From contig CAJTSM010000003.1 of the NCBI GenBank assembly GCA_910578935.1, positions 1 to 64,000 on the forward strand: DNA of 64,000 nucleotides, read 5' to 3'. Both the position numbers and the translations under genes were made by a program. The notes beneath the pieces are model-generated. The model worked only from the letters and a program-made list of their open reading frames with translations, searched no databases and was not told the origin of the DNA. The stretch's first letter is position 1. The number at the start of each line of letters is the position of its first letter. Shown here one piece after another: positions 51,285 to 59,723 of the stretch. The stretch is from an uncultured Oscillibacter sp. (GTDB lineage: Bacteria > Bacillota > Clostridia > Oscillospirales > Oscillospiraceae).

Positions 51285-52634
51285 ATGAACGCCTATCTTT
51301 CCAGTGTCATCGAGCATGTGAAGAGCCGGCACGCGGGTGAACCGGAGTTCGTCCAGACGGTGGAGGAGGTTCTGTCCTCTCTGGAACCCGTCATCGAGAA
51401 GCACCCTGAATATGAGAAGGCCGATCTGCTGACTCGCATGGTAGAGCCGGAGCGGATGTTCACCTTCCGGGTCTGCTGGATGGCGGACGACGGCACTTGG
51501 CACACCAACATCGGCTACCGCTGCCAGTTCAACGGGGCCATTGGCCCCTACAAGGGAGGCCTCCGCTTCCAGAAGAACGTGTACCCTGGTATCATCAAAT
51601 TCCTGGGCTTCGAGCAGGTCTTCAAGAACAGCCTCACCGGCCTACCCATCGGCGGCGGCAAAGGCGGTTCTGACTTCGACCCCGCCGGGAAGTCCGATGC
51701 GGAGATTATGCGGTTCTGCCAGAGCTTCATGCAGGCGCTGTACCGCTACATCGGGCCCGACGTGGACGTGCCCGCTGGAGACATGGGCGTAGGCGCGAAG
51801 GAAATCGGTTATATGTACGGCGAGTACCGCCGCTTAAAAGGTGCCTTTGAGAACGGCGTCATGACCGGCAAAGGATTCAGCTACGGCGGCTCCCTGATCC
51901 GGCCTGAGGCCACGGGCTTCGGCGCGGTGTATTACTTGGAGAATGTTCTCAAGCATGAGGGCGAGAATTTGAAAGGCAAAACCATTGCCTGCGCGGGCTT
52001 CGGCAATGTGACTTGGGGCATCTGCAAGAAAGCCACGGAGCTGGGAGCAAAAGTAGTCACTTTGTCCGGCCCTGACGGCTACGTCTATGATCCCGACGGC
52101 GTGACCACGGCGGAGAAGATTGCTTACCTGGTGGAAATGCGGAACAGCGGCCGGAACCAGGTGAAGGACTATGCGGACAAGTTTGGTGTGGAATTCCACG
52201 CGGGAGAGAAGCCCTGGGGCGTGAAGGTGGATGTGGTGATGCCCTCCGCCATGCAGAACGATGTCCATATGGAACAGGCAAAGCAGATTGCCGCCAATGG
52301 AGTCAAGTATTACATTGAGGTGGCAAATATGCCCACTACCAATGATGCCCTGAAGTTCCTGCTGGAGCAGCCCGGAATGATCGTGGCTCCCTCCAAGGCC
52401 GTCAACGCTGGCGGCGTAGCCACTTCCGCCCTGGAAATGGCCCAGAACAGCGAGAGGCTTGTGTGGACGGAAGAGGAGGTTGACAAGCAGCTCCATCAGA
52501 TTATGGATACCATCTACAACATGAGCGTAGAGGCGGCCGAGATGTATGGCCTGGGGTACAATCTGGTGGCCGGAGCCAACATCGCGGGCTTCCAGAGAGT
52601 GGCCGACGCCATGATGGCCCAGGGCGTCTTCTGA
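51285..52634 (+). CDS. gdhA: NADP-type glutamate dehydrogenase
   Basis: The start at 51285 (MNAYLSSVIEHVKSRHAGEP) has AAGGAGG 8 bp upstream. 449 aa, hexameric GDH length. Substrate region GPYKGGLRFQKNVYPGIIKF and LPIGGGKGGSDFDP (catalytic Lys), dinucleotide domain GKTIACAGFGNVTWGICKKA. Converts 2-oxoglutarate and ammonia to glutamate, the main ammonia entry of many gut anaerobes. Monocistronic. Confidence 0.96.
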   Translation: MNAYLSSVIEHVKSRHAGEPEFVQTVEEVLSSLEPVIEKHPEYEKADLLTRMVEPERMFTFRVCWMADDGTWHTNIGYRCQFNGAIGPYKGGLRFQKNVYPGIIKFLGFEQVFKNSLTGLPIGGGKGGSDFDPAGKSDAEIMRFCQSFMQALYRYIGPDVDVPAGDMGVGAKEIGYMYGEYRRLKGAFENGVMTGKGFSYGGSLIRPEATGFGAVYYLENVLKHEGENLKGKTIACAGFGNVTWGICKKATELGAKVVTLSGPDGYVYDPDGVTTAEKIAYLVEMRNSGRNQVKDYADKFGVEFHAGEKPWGVKVDVVMPSAMQNDVHMEQAKQIAANGVKYYIEVANMPTTNDALKFLLEQPGMIVAPSKAVNAGGVATSALEMAQNSERLVWTEEEVDKQLHQIMDTIYNMSVEAAEMYGLGYNLVAGANIAGFQRVADAMMAQGVF

Positions 52635-52652
52635 TACTTTTAAATCAAAGAT

Positions 52653-52692
52653 ATGAGAACTCTGAGAGACAAGGTCCCTTAGAGTTCTCATG
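52653..52692 (+). terminator. Hairpin after gdhA
   Basis: GAGAACTCT pairs with AGAGTTCTC with an 18-base loop, about 20 bp after the stop. No T run, so a 3' stabilising hairpin is as likely. Confidence 0.5.
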
Positions 52693-52801
52693 TGCCGGAG
52701 GGTAAAAAGCATTCGAGAGAACGTTTGTCTGCTTTGGCTGCATGACATTCGGACAATTTGAAGCAACAATAACTAGAAAAGTATTCTGAAAAAGCACCTA
52801 A

Positions 52802-52837
52802 AACAACCGGCCGATAAGAAATTGGCCGGTTGTTTTT
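52802..52837. terminator. Bidirectional terminator
   Basis: AACAACCGGCC pairs with GGCCGGTTGTT around GATAAGAAATT, with T on the plus strand, ending where ruvX stops. Confidence 0.9.
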
Positions 52838-52838
52838 A

Positions 52839-53258
52839 TTAGGTTTGACGTTTCTTATAGGTCAGGTAACCTTCCAGAATTAGCGACGCCGCTACGGCAT
52901 CTACCGTTTTCTTCCGCTGTTTGCCATTTTTCCCGGCGTTGAAGAGAATTTGATGGGCGTCGATCGTGGTCCGGCGCTCGTCCCAAAGAACAACCGGGAG
53001 GCCGGAGGCTTCCCGCAGCAATTCTGCCAAGGCCTCCGCCTTTTCCGCGCGGGGACCTCGGGTTCCGTCCATGTTCCGGGGATAACCCAGCACCAGCTCT
53101 TCCGCGCCGCGCTCCCGGGCCAGAGAGGCCAGCTGTTCTGCCACGGTTTCCGGCCGGTATGCGGTGATGGTGGTGGTAAAGCCAGTCAGGAATCCGGTAG
53201 GGTCGGAAATGGCGACGCCAGTATGGGCGTCCCCGTAATCAATAGCCATAATCCGCAT
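52839..53258 (-). CDS. ruvX: Holliday junction resolvase-like RuvX (YqgF)
   Basis: The start at 53258 (MRIMAIDYGDAHTGVAISDP) matches the family start. 139 aa RNase H-like fold: first Asp in M-A-I-D-Y-G, VLGYPRNMDGTRGPRAEKAE, and the late LWDERRTTIDAHQIL and DAVAASLILEGYL acidic sites. Acts in pre-16S rRNA 5' processing or recombination. It follows rplL after a terminator. Confidence 0.93.
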   Translation of the reverse strand: MRIMAIDYGDAHTGVAISDPTGFLTGFTTTITAYRPETVAEQLASLARERGAEELVLGYPRNMDGTRGPRAEKAEALAELLREASGLPVVLWDERRTTIDAHQILFNAGKNGKQRKKTVDAVAASLILEGYLTYKKRQT

Positions 53259-53304
53259 AGAGGGCACTCGCTTTCCGCGGCCTGAACCGCTTATTGGTAA
53301 TAAG

Positions 53305-53336
53305 AAAGAGTCCATGGCAAAGCCACGGACTCTTTT
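53305..53336 (-). terminator. Terminator of rplJ-rplL
   Basis: AAAGAGTCCATGGC pairs with GCCACGGACTCTTT around AAA, 19 bp after the rplL stop, with T on the minus strand. Confidence 0.85.
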
Positions 53337-53354
53337 GCGGCGGGAAAAAGAAAC

Positions 53355-53726
53355 TTACTTCAGCTCGACCTTGCCGCCGGCTTCCTCAATCTGCTTCTTC
53401 AGAGCCTCGGCATCGTCCTTGGAAGCGCCCTCCTTGATTGTGGCGGGGGCACCTTCGACCGTGGCTTTGGCCTCGGCCAGACCCTGGCCGGTGATCTCAC
53501 GGACAACCTTAATGACCTTGATCTTGGCAGCGGCATCGAAGCCGGTCAGGACCACGTCGAACTCGGTCTTCTCCTCAGCGGCGGGAGCAGCGCCGCCGGC
53601 AGCGGGAGCGGCCATGGCGGCGGCAGAAACGCCAAACTCCTCTTCCAGAGCGTGGACAAGCTCACTAAGCTCCAGAACGGTCAGGCCCTTGATCTCTTCG
53701 ATCATGGCGGTAACTTTCTCAGACAT
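53355..53726 (-). CDS. rplL: 50S ribosomal protein L7/L12
   Basis: 123 aa: MSEKVTAMIEEIKGLTVLEL, an Ala-rich hinge (AAAMAAPAAGGAAPAAEE), and the C-terminal domain FDVVLTGFDAAAKIKVIKVV with the ITGQGLAEAKATVEGAP signature. It forms the stalk that recruits translation factors. Preceded by rplJ (48-bp gap). rpoB does not follow, unlike in many Firmicutes. Confidence 0.97.
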   Translation of the reverse strand: MSEKVTAMIEEIKGLTVLELSELVHALEEEFGVSAAAMAAPAAGGAAPAAEEKTEFDVVLTGFDAAAKIKVIKVVREITGQGLAEAKATVEGAPATIKEGASKDDAEALKKQIEEAGGKVELK

Positions 53727-53774
53727 TGTATGGAACCTCCTGATAGTAAATTTTTATAATAAAGTGGGGACCGC

Positions 53775-54308
53775 TTACTCAGCGGCAGGGGCTTCTTCGG
53801 CGGCCTCGGCTGGCGCGCCCTGTTTCTCGGCAATCTGCTTCAAGACTACGGCTAGACCGGTGATCGGGGCCAGCATGGTGCCCAAGACCTGAGCCTGGAG
53901 AACAGGCAGAGCGGGGATAGAGGCCAGGGACTTGATGGTATTCAAGTCTACGGGCTTGCCGTCCATAAAACCGCCCTTGATCTCAAACTTGTCCTTCAGC
54001 TTCTCGGCATAGTCGTTCATGATTCGGGCAGGAGCCACAGGATCATCGCACAGCGCCAGAGAAGTGGTGCCATTCAGCAGATCATCCAAGTCGCTGAGGC
54101 CGGTATTGTTGAAGGCAAAGCGAAGCAGAGTGTTCTTAATGACGGCATAATCCACCGCATTTTCACGGCACTCGCGGCGCAGGGCGGTATCCTCTTCGAC
54201 AGTAATGCCCTTGTAGTCGACGATGACGCCTGCGGTGGCCTTCTGGATCTTTTCGGTCAGCTGGGCGACAATGGCCTGCTTTTCGGATAAAACTTTCGCG
54301 TTAGGCAT
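53775..54308 (-). CDS. rplJ: 50S ribosomal protein L10
   Basis: The start at 54308 (MPNAKVLSEKQAIVAQLTEK) with GGAGGTGA upstream; the longer frame runs through the leader RNA. 177 aa: VIVDYKGITVEEDTALRREC, DYAVIKNTLLRFAFN and an acidic Ala-rich tail (GAPAEAAEEAPAAE). It anchors L7/L12 and represses its own mRNA through the L10 leader. Confidence 0.96.
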   Translation of the reverse strand: MPNAKVLSEKQAIVAQLTEKIQKATAGVIVDYKGITVEEDTALRRECRENAVDYAVIKNTLLRFAFNNTGLSDLDDLLNGTTSLALCDDPVAPARIMNDYAEKLKDKFEIKGGFMDGKPVDLNTIKSLASIPALPVLQAQVLGTMLAPITGLAVVLKQIAEKQGAPAEAAEEAPAAE

Positions 54309-54459
54309 GGTTGTGTTCACCTCCATAGGAATGGGAATGTGCGTTCTAAAAAAGGAAACGCCCCGGTGTCCAAAAAGACACAAGGACGTATAGCAAATCA
54401 AAATTTGCCGCCCTCGGCAGGATTTACGGGCAAAGCCCACCTGCTGTCTTTGGAACGCA
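54309..54459 (-). ncRNA. Ribosomal L10 leader RNA
   Basis: The minus-strand leader contains CCAAAGACAGCAGGTGGG and then CCTGCCGAGG (about 54410-54454), the conserved helices of the L10 leader motif bound by L10-L12. A hairpin GTGTC/GACAC followed by CTTTTTT (about 54345-54390) may be the attenuator. Confidence 0.88.
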
Positions 54460-54465
54460 ACTGTT

Positions 54466-54493
54466 ATTATAGCAGACAAGAGAAAAATGTCAA
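54466..54493 (-). promoter_or_regulatory. Promoter of rplJ-rplL
   Basis: TTGACA (54488-54493), 16 bases, TATAAT (54466-54471) on the minus strand, just before the L10 leader. Confidence 0.85.
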
Positions 54494-54799
54494 TACCAAA
54501 ACCAATTTTTTCTTAACTTCAGAAAAATTTTCCCGCATTGCCTGTGTAAAACACTTGCGTTTCACACAAGCATTTTTACACAAGGAAGGGCCAGGGGATC
54601 TAGGTTTCCAGCTTTTCCGCCGGAGGCGGAAAAAGAATGGAAATCATTTTTGCAGCGGCCTGCGCGTCACAAAAATTTTTCGACCCGCGGCTCCTGAAGA
54701 TGCGTACACCTGTGACTGATGTGACTGGTGTTAGAGTGTAGTTCGTTAAACAAACGGAACCCTGATCTGCCCCCAAACTCCAACAGGACAGGGGAAATC
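54494..54799. other. Gap between rplA end and rplJ promoter
   Basis: About 300 bp with AT-rich stretches; a TTTACACAAG-like string occurs near 54572-54581 and a CACACAAG near 54562. No gene or known RNA recognised. It separates the rplJL unit from the rpmG-to-rplA unit. Confidence 0.4.
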
Positions 54800-54826
54800 T
54801 AAAGGGGGGACTTACGTCCCCCCTTT
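54800..54826 (-). terminator. Terminator of the rpmG-rplA operon
   Basis: AAAGGGGGGAC pairs with GTCCCCCCTTT around TTAC, just after the rplA stop on the minus strand, followed by TTTAGATTT. Confidence 0.85.
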
Positions 54827-54829
54827 GGC

Positions 54830-55522
54830 TCAGACAAGTTTTGCGGTATTCATCCGCACGCCGGGACCCATAGTGGCGGCAGCAACACAGCTGCGGATAT
54901 ACTGGCCCTTGGCCGCGGCGGGCTTGGCCTTCACAATGGCACCCATCAGGGTGTTATAGTTCTCCGTCAGCTTCTCGGGGCCGAAGGATACCTTGCCGAT
55001 GGGGCAGTGAATGATGTTAGTCTTGTCCAGGCGGTATTCAATTTTACCGGCCTTAACTTCCTGTACGGCCTTGGCAACGTCCGGGGTCACGGTGCCCGCC
55101 TTGGGAGAGGGCATCAGGCCCTTGGGGCCCAGTACCTTACCGAGACGGCCCACCACACCCATCATGTCGGGGCTGGCGACGACCACGTCAAAGTCAAACC
55201 AGTTTTCCTTCTGAATCTTTTCCACCAAGTCCATCTCGCCCACATAGTCGGCTCCGGCGGCCTTAGCGGCCTCGGCCTTGTCGCCCTTGGCGAAAACCAG
55301 CACCCGGACAGTCTTGCCGGTGCCATGGGGCAGGACAATGGCGCCGCGGACCTGCTGGTCGGCGTGCCGGGAGTCTACACCCAGCTTTACATGCAATTCG
55401 ACCGTCTCGTCGAACTTAGCGGTAGCGGTTTTGCAGACCAGTGCCAGGCCCTCTGCGGGCTCATATTGCGTGTTTTTGTCAATCTGCTTGGCGCTGTCCT
55501 GATATTTTTTGCCTCTAAACAC
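54830..55522 (-). CDS. rplA: 50S ribosomal protein L1
   Basis: GTG start at 55522 after GAGGAGG. 230 aa: MFRGKKYQDSAKQIDKNTQY, VRGAIVLPHGTGKTVRVLVF, PDMMGVVGRLGKVLGPKGLM and PSPKAGTVTPDVAKAV, the L1 signatures. It binds 23S rRNA at the exit-site stalk. Last gene of the unit; it lies 209 bp after rplK across a hairpin-rich gap. Confidence 0.97.
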   Translation of the reverse strand: MFRGKKYQDSAKQIDKNTQYEPAEGLALVCKTATAKFDETVELHVKLGVDSRHADQQVRGAIVLPHGTGKTVRVLVFAKGDKAEAAKAAGADYVGEMDLVEKIQKENWFDFDVVVASPDMMGVVGRLGKVLGPKGLMPSPKAGTVTPDVAKAVQEVKAGKIEYRLDKTNIIHCPIGKVSFGPEKLTENYNTLMGAIVKAKPAAAKGQYIRSCVAAATMGPGVRMNTAKLV

Positions 55523-55600
55523 TGTTACTTCCTCCTCATAGTGGTTCTTCGGAACGGAATCCTCCCACTGTATGGAGCGGCGATCCGGCCGCTCGTGTGA

Positions 55601-55727
55601 TATTACTTCTGCGCTGAAAGCCCAGAAGTAATATTTGCTATGTTTTGCGGTTGCCGCCGTAAACGGCAGCGAGCAAAACAGCTTAAATCAAATGTATTAT
55701 TTTCGAATGTTTAATTCGGAAATAATA
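55601..55727 (-). repeat. Three consecutive hairpins in the rplK-rplA gap
   Basis: ATATTACTTCTG (55601-55612) with CAGAAGTAATAT (55624-55635), perfect; GTTTTGC (55643-55649) with GCAAAAC (55674-55680) enclosing TGCCG/CGGCA; ATTATTTTCGAA (55697-55708) with TTCGGAAATAAT (55716-55727), 11 of 12. They may hold an L1 binding site or tune rplA levels. Confidence 0.7.
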
Positions 55728-55731
55728 TTGG

Positions 55732-56157
55732 TCAGTCGCCGACGATAACGCCCATGGACCGGCAGGTCCCGGCGATCATGCTCATGGCGGACTCCAGATT
55801 GGCGGCGTTCAGGTCCCGCATCTTGATCTCGGCGATTTTCTGGATGCTGGCCTTGGAGATCGTGGCCACCTTGGTCTTGTTAGGAACGCCGGAGCCGGAT
55901 TCGATGTTGCACTCTTTTTTAATCAGCACCGCCGCCGGGGGCGTCTTGGTGATGAAGGAGAAGGAGCGATCCGCATACACGGTGATGACGACGGGGATAA
56001 TCATTCCCGCGTCGTTTTTGGTACGCTCGTTGAACTCTTTGGTAAAGGCGGCGATATTCACGCCGTGCTGGCCCAGAGCAGGGCCCACGGGGGGAGCGGG
56101 CGTCGCCTTGCCCGCGGGGATTTGCAGCTTTACATAACCAGTGATCTTCTGTGCCAT
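55732..56157 (-). CDS. rplK: 50S ribosomal protein L11
   Basis: The start at 56157 (MAQKITGYVKLQIPAGKATP) has GAGGTG upstream. 141 aa: PPVGPALGQHGVNIAAFTKE, then ITKTPPAAVLIKKE and the end DLNAANLESAMSMIAGTCRS followed by MGV. It forms the GTPase-associated centre with rRNA. Confidence 0.97.
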   Translation of the reverse strand: MAQKITGYVKLQIPAGKATPAPPVGPALGQHGVNIAAFTKEFNERTKNDAGMIIPVVITVYADRSFSFITKTPPAAVLIKKECNIESGSGVPNKTKVATISKASIQKIAEIKMRDLNAANLESAMSMIAGTCRSMGVIVGD

Positions 56158-56253
56158 GGAGCGGCACCTCCTACGATTTAAAATGTGGTTCGGCGGGACG
56201 GTACTCGTCCCTCCCACCTGCGCGCAAGCGCGCGATCAGAGCTTTGCGGGTCC

Positions 56254-56778
56254 TCAGTTCAGAACCTCGACCTGATCCAGCTCCAGGTCTACCGGGGTTT
56301 CCCGGCCGAACATGGAAACCATGACGCTGACCCGGTTTTTCTCCGGCTCAATCTCCTCCACCACGCCGGTGAAACTGGCCAGCGGGCCGTCCATGATCCG
56401 CACGTGGTCGCCGACGCCGTATTTGACGACGATCTCGTGTTTCTCCATGCCCATGGCCAGTACTTCCTCCTCCGTCAGGGGGATAGCCTTGTTGGCGGTG
56501 CCCACGAAACCTGTGACGCCCCGGACGTTCCGCACCAAGTGCCAAGTCTCGTCCGTCATGATCATCTTGATCAGCACATAACCGGGGAAGACTTTCCGGG
56601 CCACTTCTTTGGAAGCGCCGGTTTCCGTGATCTCCGTGACGTTTTCCATGGGGATCTCGATCCGCAGAATCATGTCCTCCATGTTCCGCCCAGTCACGAA
56701 CTTCTCAATGCTGGTCTTGACGGCGTTTTCATAACCGGAGTAGGTATGCACGACATACCATTTTGCGCTGTCTGCCAT
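56254..56778 (-). CDS. nusG: Transcription antitermination factor NusG
   Basis: 174 aa: KWYVVHTYSGYENAVKTSIE, GYVLIKMIMTDETWHLVRNV, GVTGFVGTANKAIPLTEEEV, and a KOW domain (VGDHVRIMDGPLASFTGVVE). Couples RNA polymerase to ribosome or Rho. Ten bases after secE. Confidence 0.97.
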   Translation of the reverse strand: MADSAKWYVVHTYSGYENAVKTSIEKFVTGRNMEDMILRIEIPMENVTEITETGASKEVARKVFPGYVLIKMIMTDETWHLVRNVRGVTGFVGTANKAIPLTEEEVLAMGMEKHEIVVKYGVGDHVRIMDGPLASFTGVVEEIEPEKNRVSVMVSMFGRETPVDLELDQVEVLN

Positions 56779-56788
56779 CTTCCGTTCC

Positions 56789-56998
56789 TCAGGCGCCGAA
56801 AGCGCTCAGGATCATCTGGACCAGGGAGACGGACACAAAGTCAAACACCCAGATAAACGCGCCGATGATGGCGGAACACAGCAATACCGTGCCAGTGTTC
56901 TTGATCACCGTCTGTCTGTTGGGCCAAACGACCTTTTTCAGCTCGCTTTTCATTTCGCGGAACCAAAGGCCGCGATCCTTTTTTTTCGCTTCCGCCAT
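56789..56998 (-). CDS. secE: Protein translocase subunit SecE
   Basis: 69 aa: RGLWFREMKSELKKVVWPNR with the conserved W-P, then one TM segment (TGTVLLCSAIIGAFIWVFDF). Part of the SecYEG channel. In the standard rpmG-secE-nusG order. Confidence 0.95.
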   Translation of the reverse strand: MAEAKKKDRGLWFREMKSELKKVVWPNRQTVIKNTGTVLLCSAIIGAFIWVFDFVSVSLVQMILSAFGA

Positions 56999-57022
56999 TC
57001 TTCAAATACGCCCTTTCCTCAA

Positions 57023-57172
57023 TTACTTCGTCTCGCTGTGGAGCGTGTGCTTCCGGCAGAAACGGCAATACTTGTTCAGCTCCAGCTTGTCCGGAGTGTT
57101 TTTCTTGTTTTTCATCGTATTGTAGTTTCTCTGCTTGCACTCGTTGCATCTTAAGGTTACTTTGACTCGCAT
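57023..57172 (-). CDS. rpmG: 50S ribosomal protein L33
   Basis: A 49-aa gene: MRVKVTLRCNECKQRNYNTM, then KNTPDKLELNKYCRFCRKHT, LHSETK. C-x2-C ... C-x2-C zinc ligands are present, so this is the zinc-containing (C+) paralogue. GGAGGTG precedes the ATG. First gene of the unit. Confidence 0.96.
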   Translation of the reverse strand: MRVKVTLRCNECKQRNYNTMKNKKNTPDKLELNKYCRFCRKHTLHSETK

Positions 57173-57301
57173 TGTTTCGGCACCTCCTTATATTCGCCTT
57201 CCTCCGGGGAAGGCCGTCTGCCTCCCTGCCGGGACCTGTCCGCCGTGGCTTGAAAAGCGAAAAAGCGCACAACAAAAAAGCCCCGCTCACAGGTAAGATC
57301 G

Positions 57302-57330
57302 AGTATAGCACAGGTTTCCAGGCCGGTCAA
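57302..57330 (-). promoter_or_regulatory. Promoter of rpmG-secE-nusG-rplK-rplA
   Basis: TTGACC (57325-57330), 17 bases, TATACT (57302-57307) on the minus strand, about 130 bp before rpmG. The rest of the 329-bp gap to the next gene shows only AT-rich sequence and, near 57470-57486, a TATTATAAT that may be the -10 of the lipoprotein gene. Confidence 0.8.
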
Positions 57331-57501
57331 CACTTTTTCTAAAAAATTTCCTATATTTTGCTTTGTGTTTCTAAATTGGTTCCGGTGCAGGAGTGCGGCG
57401 CGTTACCGGATTGTAAAGAAGTGTAACCATTTTGAGATTGCGCCAAACCCGGCGGGGCCTTATACTGGCGATACTATTATAATATGTAAGGGGCGAGGGG
57501 C

Positions 57502-58695
57502 ATGAGGAAGCTGCTGGGTATATTGGCGCTGATGCTTCTGCTGGCGGGCTGCGGGCAAACAGGGACAACGGCCGAACCGCTGCCGGTGGAGACAGAAGAA
57601 CCGGACGAATACGAAGCTCTGATCGCCGCCACACCGGTGGCCCGGGTGGAGGGAGAGGCCGTCTCCCCGGACGGGCGGTTTGAAATGAGAGCCGTGGGGG
57701 CCAGCGGCCAATATGTCAGCGGAATACAGCCGCCAGAGTATCTGCAAATCGTAAATCGGGAAACAGGGGAGGTGCTGTGGCAGGACAGCGGCTGGCTGTG
57801 GCAGTCCATCCTCTGGTCCCCGGAGGGTGGCTTTGCCGCTCTGGCTTATACCGCCCAAACGTGGTGCGCCATTACCGTTATTGAGACGGAGAACTGGACT
57901 ACCTGGGATTTCATCCTGCCGGACGGGAGTTCGATCCCGGAGTATACGTTCCTGCCGGAGAATTGGGGCGTGTGGCAGTCGGAGGGCTGCCTGGATTTGA
58001 CGATCGGCCGGGGCGGAGACGCCGGAGAGCAGAGGTTTTATACCTGCGCCGTGGAGGCACGGGACGGAAAGCTCAAGGGCATCGTCTGGGAGGAGCGCCA
58101 TGATTCCCTGCCGGGCAGCTATGACTTCGACCACGACTGGGAGCCGGAAATCGTGGAGCTGGTGACAGTGGGCAAAGATGAGAAACCGAATCTGGAGGGC
58201 TGGTATGAGCTTCGGGTCCGAACGGCGGACAGCCGCCTCTATTGGAGTGCTTCCTTCGTCGAGGCCCACGTGGGCTGGGGCTCCTGCTTCGCCTGCCGGG
58301 TGGAGGGGGAGGACTATCTGCTTCGGTATCTCCCCACCATGTACCAGGGCTTTGCCACCTATACGTATGAGCTCTTTTACCTGGACAAAACCGGAGTGGA
58401 GCAGGTGGTCCGGGAAGGGAGCGTCAGTTTCGACATCAACTTCGGCGCTCCGATGCACGAGAGCTTCGACCCGGCGGCCGTCGCGGCCTTCCTGGAGGAG
58501 GTCCGCGATCTCCTGGCGGACAGTGAGCTGCTGCTGACCACGGAGGGCGGGAATTTCCGCTCAGGCGGGCCTGGTTCGGACTTTAAGGACGACCTGGCGT
58601 ACTGGATGGATGATCCTCTGTACAATGAGAGCAAGTCCCTGGAGGAGAATATCCGGGATATGGGGACGTATTGGGAGAAGATGAGAACCGGATGA
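57502..58695 (+). CDS. Lipoprotein, unknown function
   Basis: 397 aa with a lipoprotein signal (MRKLLGILALMLLLAGCGQT; lipobox LAGC, Cys 17). The mature part begins acidic and then has Trp-rich strands that look like a beta-propeller (EVLWQDSGWLWQSILWSPEG; AALAYTAQTWCAITVIETEN). No enzyme motif. GGGCGAGGGG precedes the ATG. Monocistronic. Confidence 0.75.
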   Translation: MRKLLGILALMLLLAGCGQTGTTAEPLPVETEEPDEYEALIAATPVARVEGEAVSPDGRFEMRAVGASGQYVSGIQPPEYLQIVNRETGEVLWQDSGWLWQSILWSPEGGFAALAYTAQTWCAITVIETENWTTWDFILPDGSSIPEYTFLPENWGVWQSEGCLDLTIGRGGDAGEQRFYTCAVEARDGKLKGIVWEERHDSLPGSYDFDHDWEPEIVELVTVGKDEKPNLEGWYELRVRTADSRLYWSASFVEAHVGWGSCFACRVEGEDYLLRYLPTMYQGFATYTYELFYLDKTGVEQVVREGSVSFDINFGAPMHESFDPAAVAAFLEEVRDLLADSELLLTTEGGNFRSGGPGSDFKDDLAYWMDDPLYNESKSLEENIRDMGTYWEKMRTG

Positions 58696-58700
58696 CAGGG

Positions 58701-58728
58701 AAACAGCCGCCTTAAAAGGCGGCTGTTT
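58701..58728. terminator. Bidirectional terminator
   Basis: AAACAGCCGCCTT pairs with AAGGCGGCTGTTT around AA, between the lipoprotein and dapA. Confidence 0.9.
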
Positions 58729-58731
58729 CTT

Positions 58732-59622
58732 TTATGTTACCGGAAGGCCATACTTTGCCAACATGGCCTTGATGTGCTCCAGGTTTTCCGGTGCGGGCGG
58801 GCACATAGGGGACCGCAGTTCCCCGACTCGCCAGCCCAGCAGAGACAGGGCCGTTTTCACCGGGATGGGGTTTACCTCACAGAACATGGTGTCGCAAAAA
58901 TCTTTCAGATGTACTTGCAGTTTTCCGGCGGCGGCAAAGTCGTTCTTGAGGCACAGCTGGGTCAAACGGTGCATCTCCGCCGGGAGGATATTAGCCACAA
59001 CAGAGATAACGCCTTTTCCGCCCAGGGCGCAGATGGCAACTGTTTCGTCGTCGTTGCCGGACCAGATATAGAAGTCTTCGGGACAGAGCCTCCGGATTCG
59101 CTGGATATTTCCAAGGTTTCCCGACGCCTCTTTGACGCCGATTATGTTGGGGTGCTCCGCCAAGGCGGCGTAAGTTTCCGGAGAAATGGTGACCCCGGTG
59201 CGGGAAGGGACATTGTAAAGAATGACGGGAAGAGAAACCGCGTCTGCGATGGTCCGGTAGTGCTGGAGCAGCCCGGCTTGACTGGCCTTGTTGTAATAAG
59301 GAGTCACCACCAGCAGTGCGTCGGCCCCCTGGCGTTCTGCCTCTTGGGAGAGAGTGACGGCATTTTCTGTAGAGTTGGATCCGGTTCCGGCGATCACCGG
59401 AATCCGGCCGCCCACATGCTGGACGCAGAAGGCGATGGTTTCCGCCCGTTCCCGGTAGGTCATTGTACTTGCTTCACCAGTGGTGCCGCAGACGACGATG
59501 GCGTCCGTACCGTTCTCCATCTGGAAGTCCAGCAGATCTCCTAGGGTATCGAAGTCCACACCGTTCTTCTTAAAGGGCGTGACAATCGCTACGGCCGTAC
59601 CTGTAAAGATAGGCTGCTTCAC
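58732..59622 (-). CDS. dapA: 4-hydroxy-tetrahydrodipicolinate synthase
   Basis: GTG start at 59622 after AAGGAG, giving (M)KQPIFTGTAVAIVTPFKKNG. 296 aa TIM barrel: CGTTGEASTMTYRERAETIA, the Tyr of VVTPYYNKASQAGL and Schiff-base Lys in NIIGVKEASGNLG. Condenses pyruvate with aspartate semialdehyde toward diaminopimelate/lysine. It follows asd, the preceding enzyme, across a hairpin. Confidence 0.96.
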   Translation of the reverse strand: MKQPIFTGTAVAIVTPFKKNGVDFDTLGDLLDFQMENGTDAIVVCGTTGEASTMTYRERAETIAFCVQHVGGRIPVIAGTGSNSTENAVTLSQEAERQGADALLVVTPYYNKASQAGLLQHYRTIADAVSLPVILYNVPSRTGVTISPETYAALAEHPNIIGVKEASGNLGNIQRIRRLCPEDFYIWSGNDDETVAICALGGKGVISVVANILPAEMHRLTQLCLKNDFAAAGKLQVHLKDFCDTMFCEVNPIPVKTALSLLGWRVGELRSPMCPPAPENLEHIKAMLAKYGLPVT

Positions 59623-59656
59623 AGAAAACAGCTCCTTTCTTATCCTGAAATCAACA

Positions 59657-59698
59657 GAAAGAGACGGCCCGCATTCTCTGCGGAGGACCGCCTCTTTC
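59657..59698 (-). promoter_or_regulatory. Hairpin between asd and dapA
   Basis: GAAAGAGACGGCCCGC pairs with GCGGAGGACCGCCTCTTTC with mismatches around ATTCTCT, in a 101-bp gap on the minus strand; TTTCT follows. It may reduce read-through into dapA. Confidence 0.6.
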
Positions 59699-59723
59699 GT
59701 AAAATGTGCAGGGAATGAGGCAA

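Noticed and set aside
54494..54799. rpoB or another ribosomal gene in the rplA-rplJ gap
   Set aside because: No open frame of useful length; rpoB is also absent after rplL.
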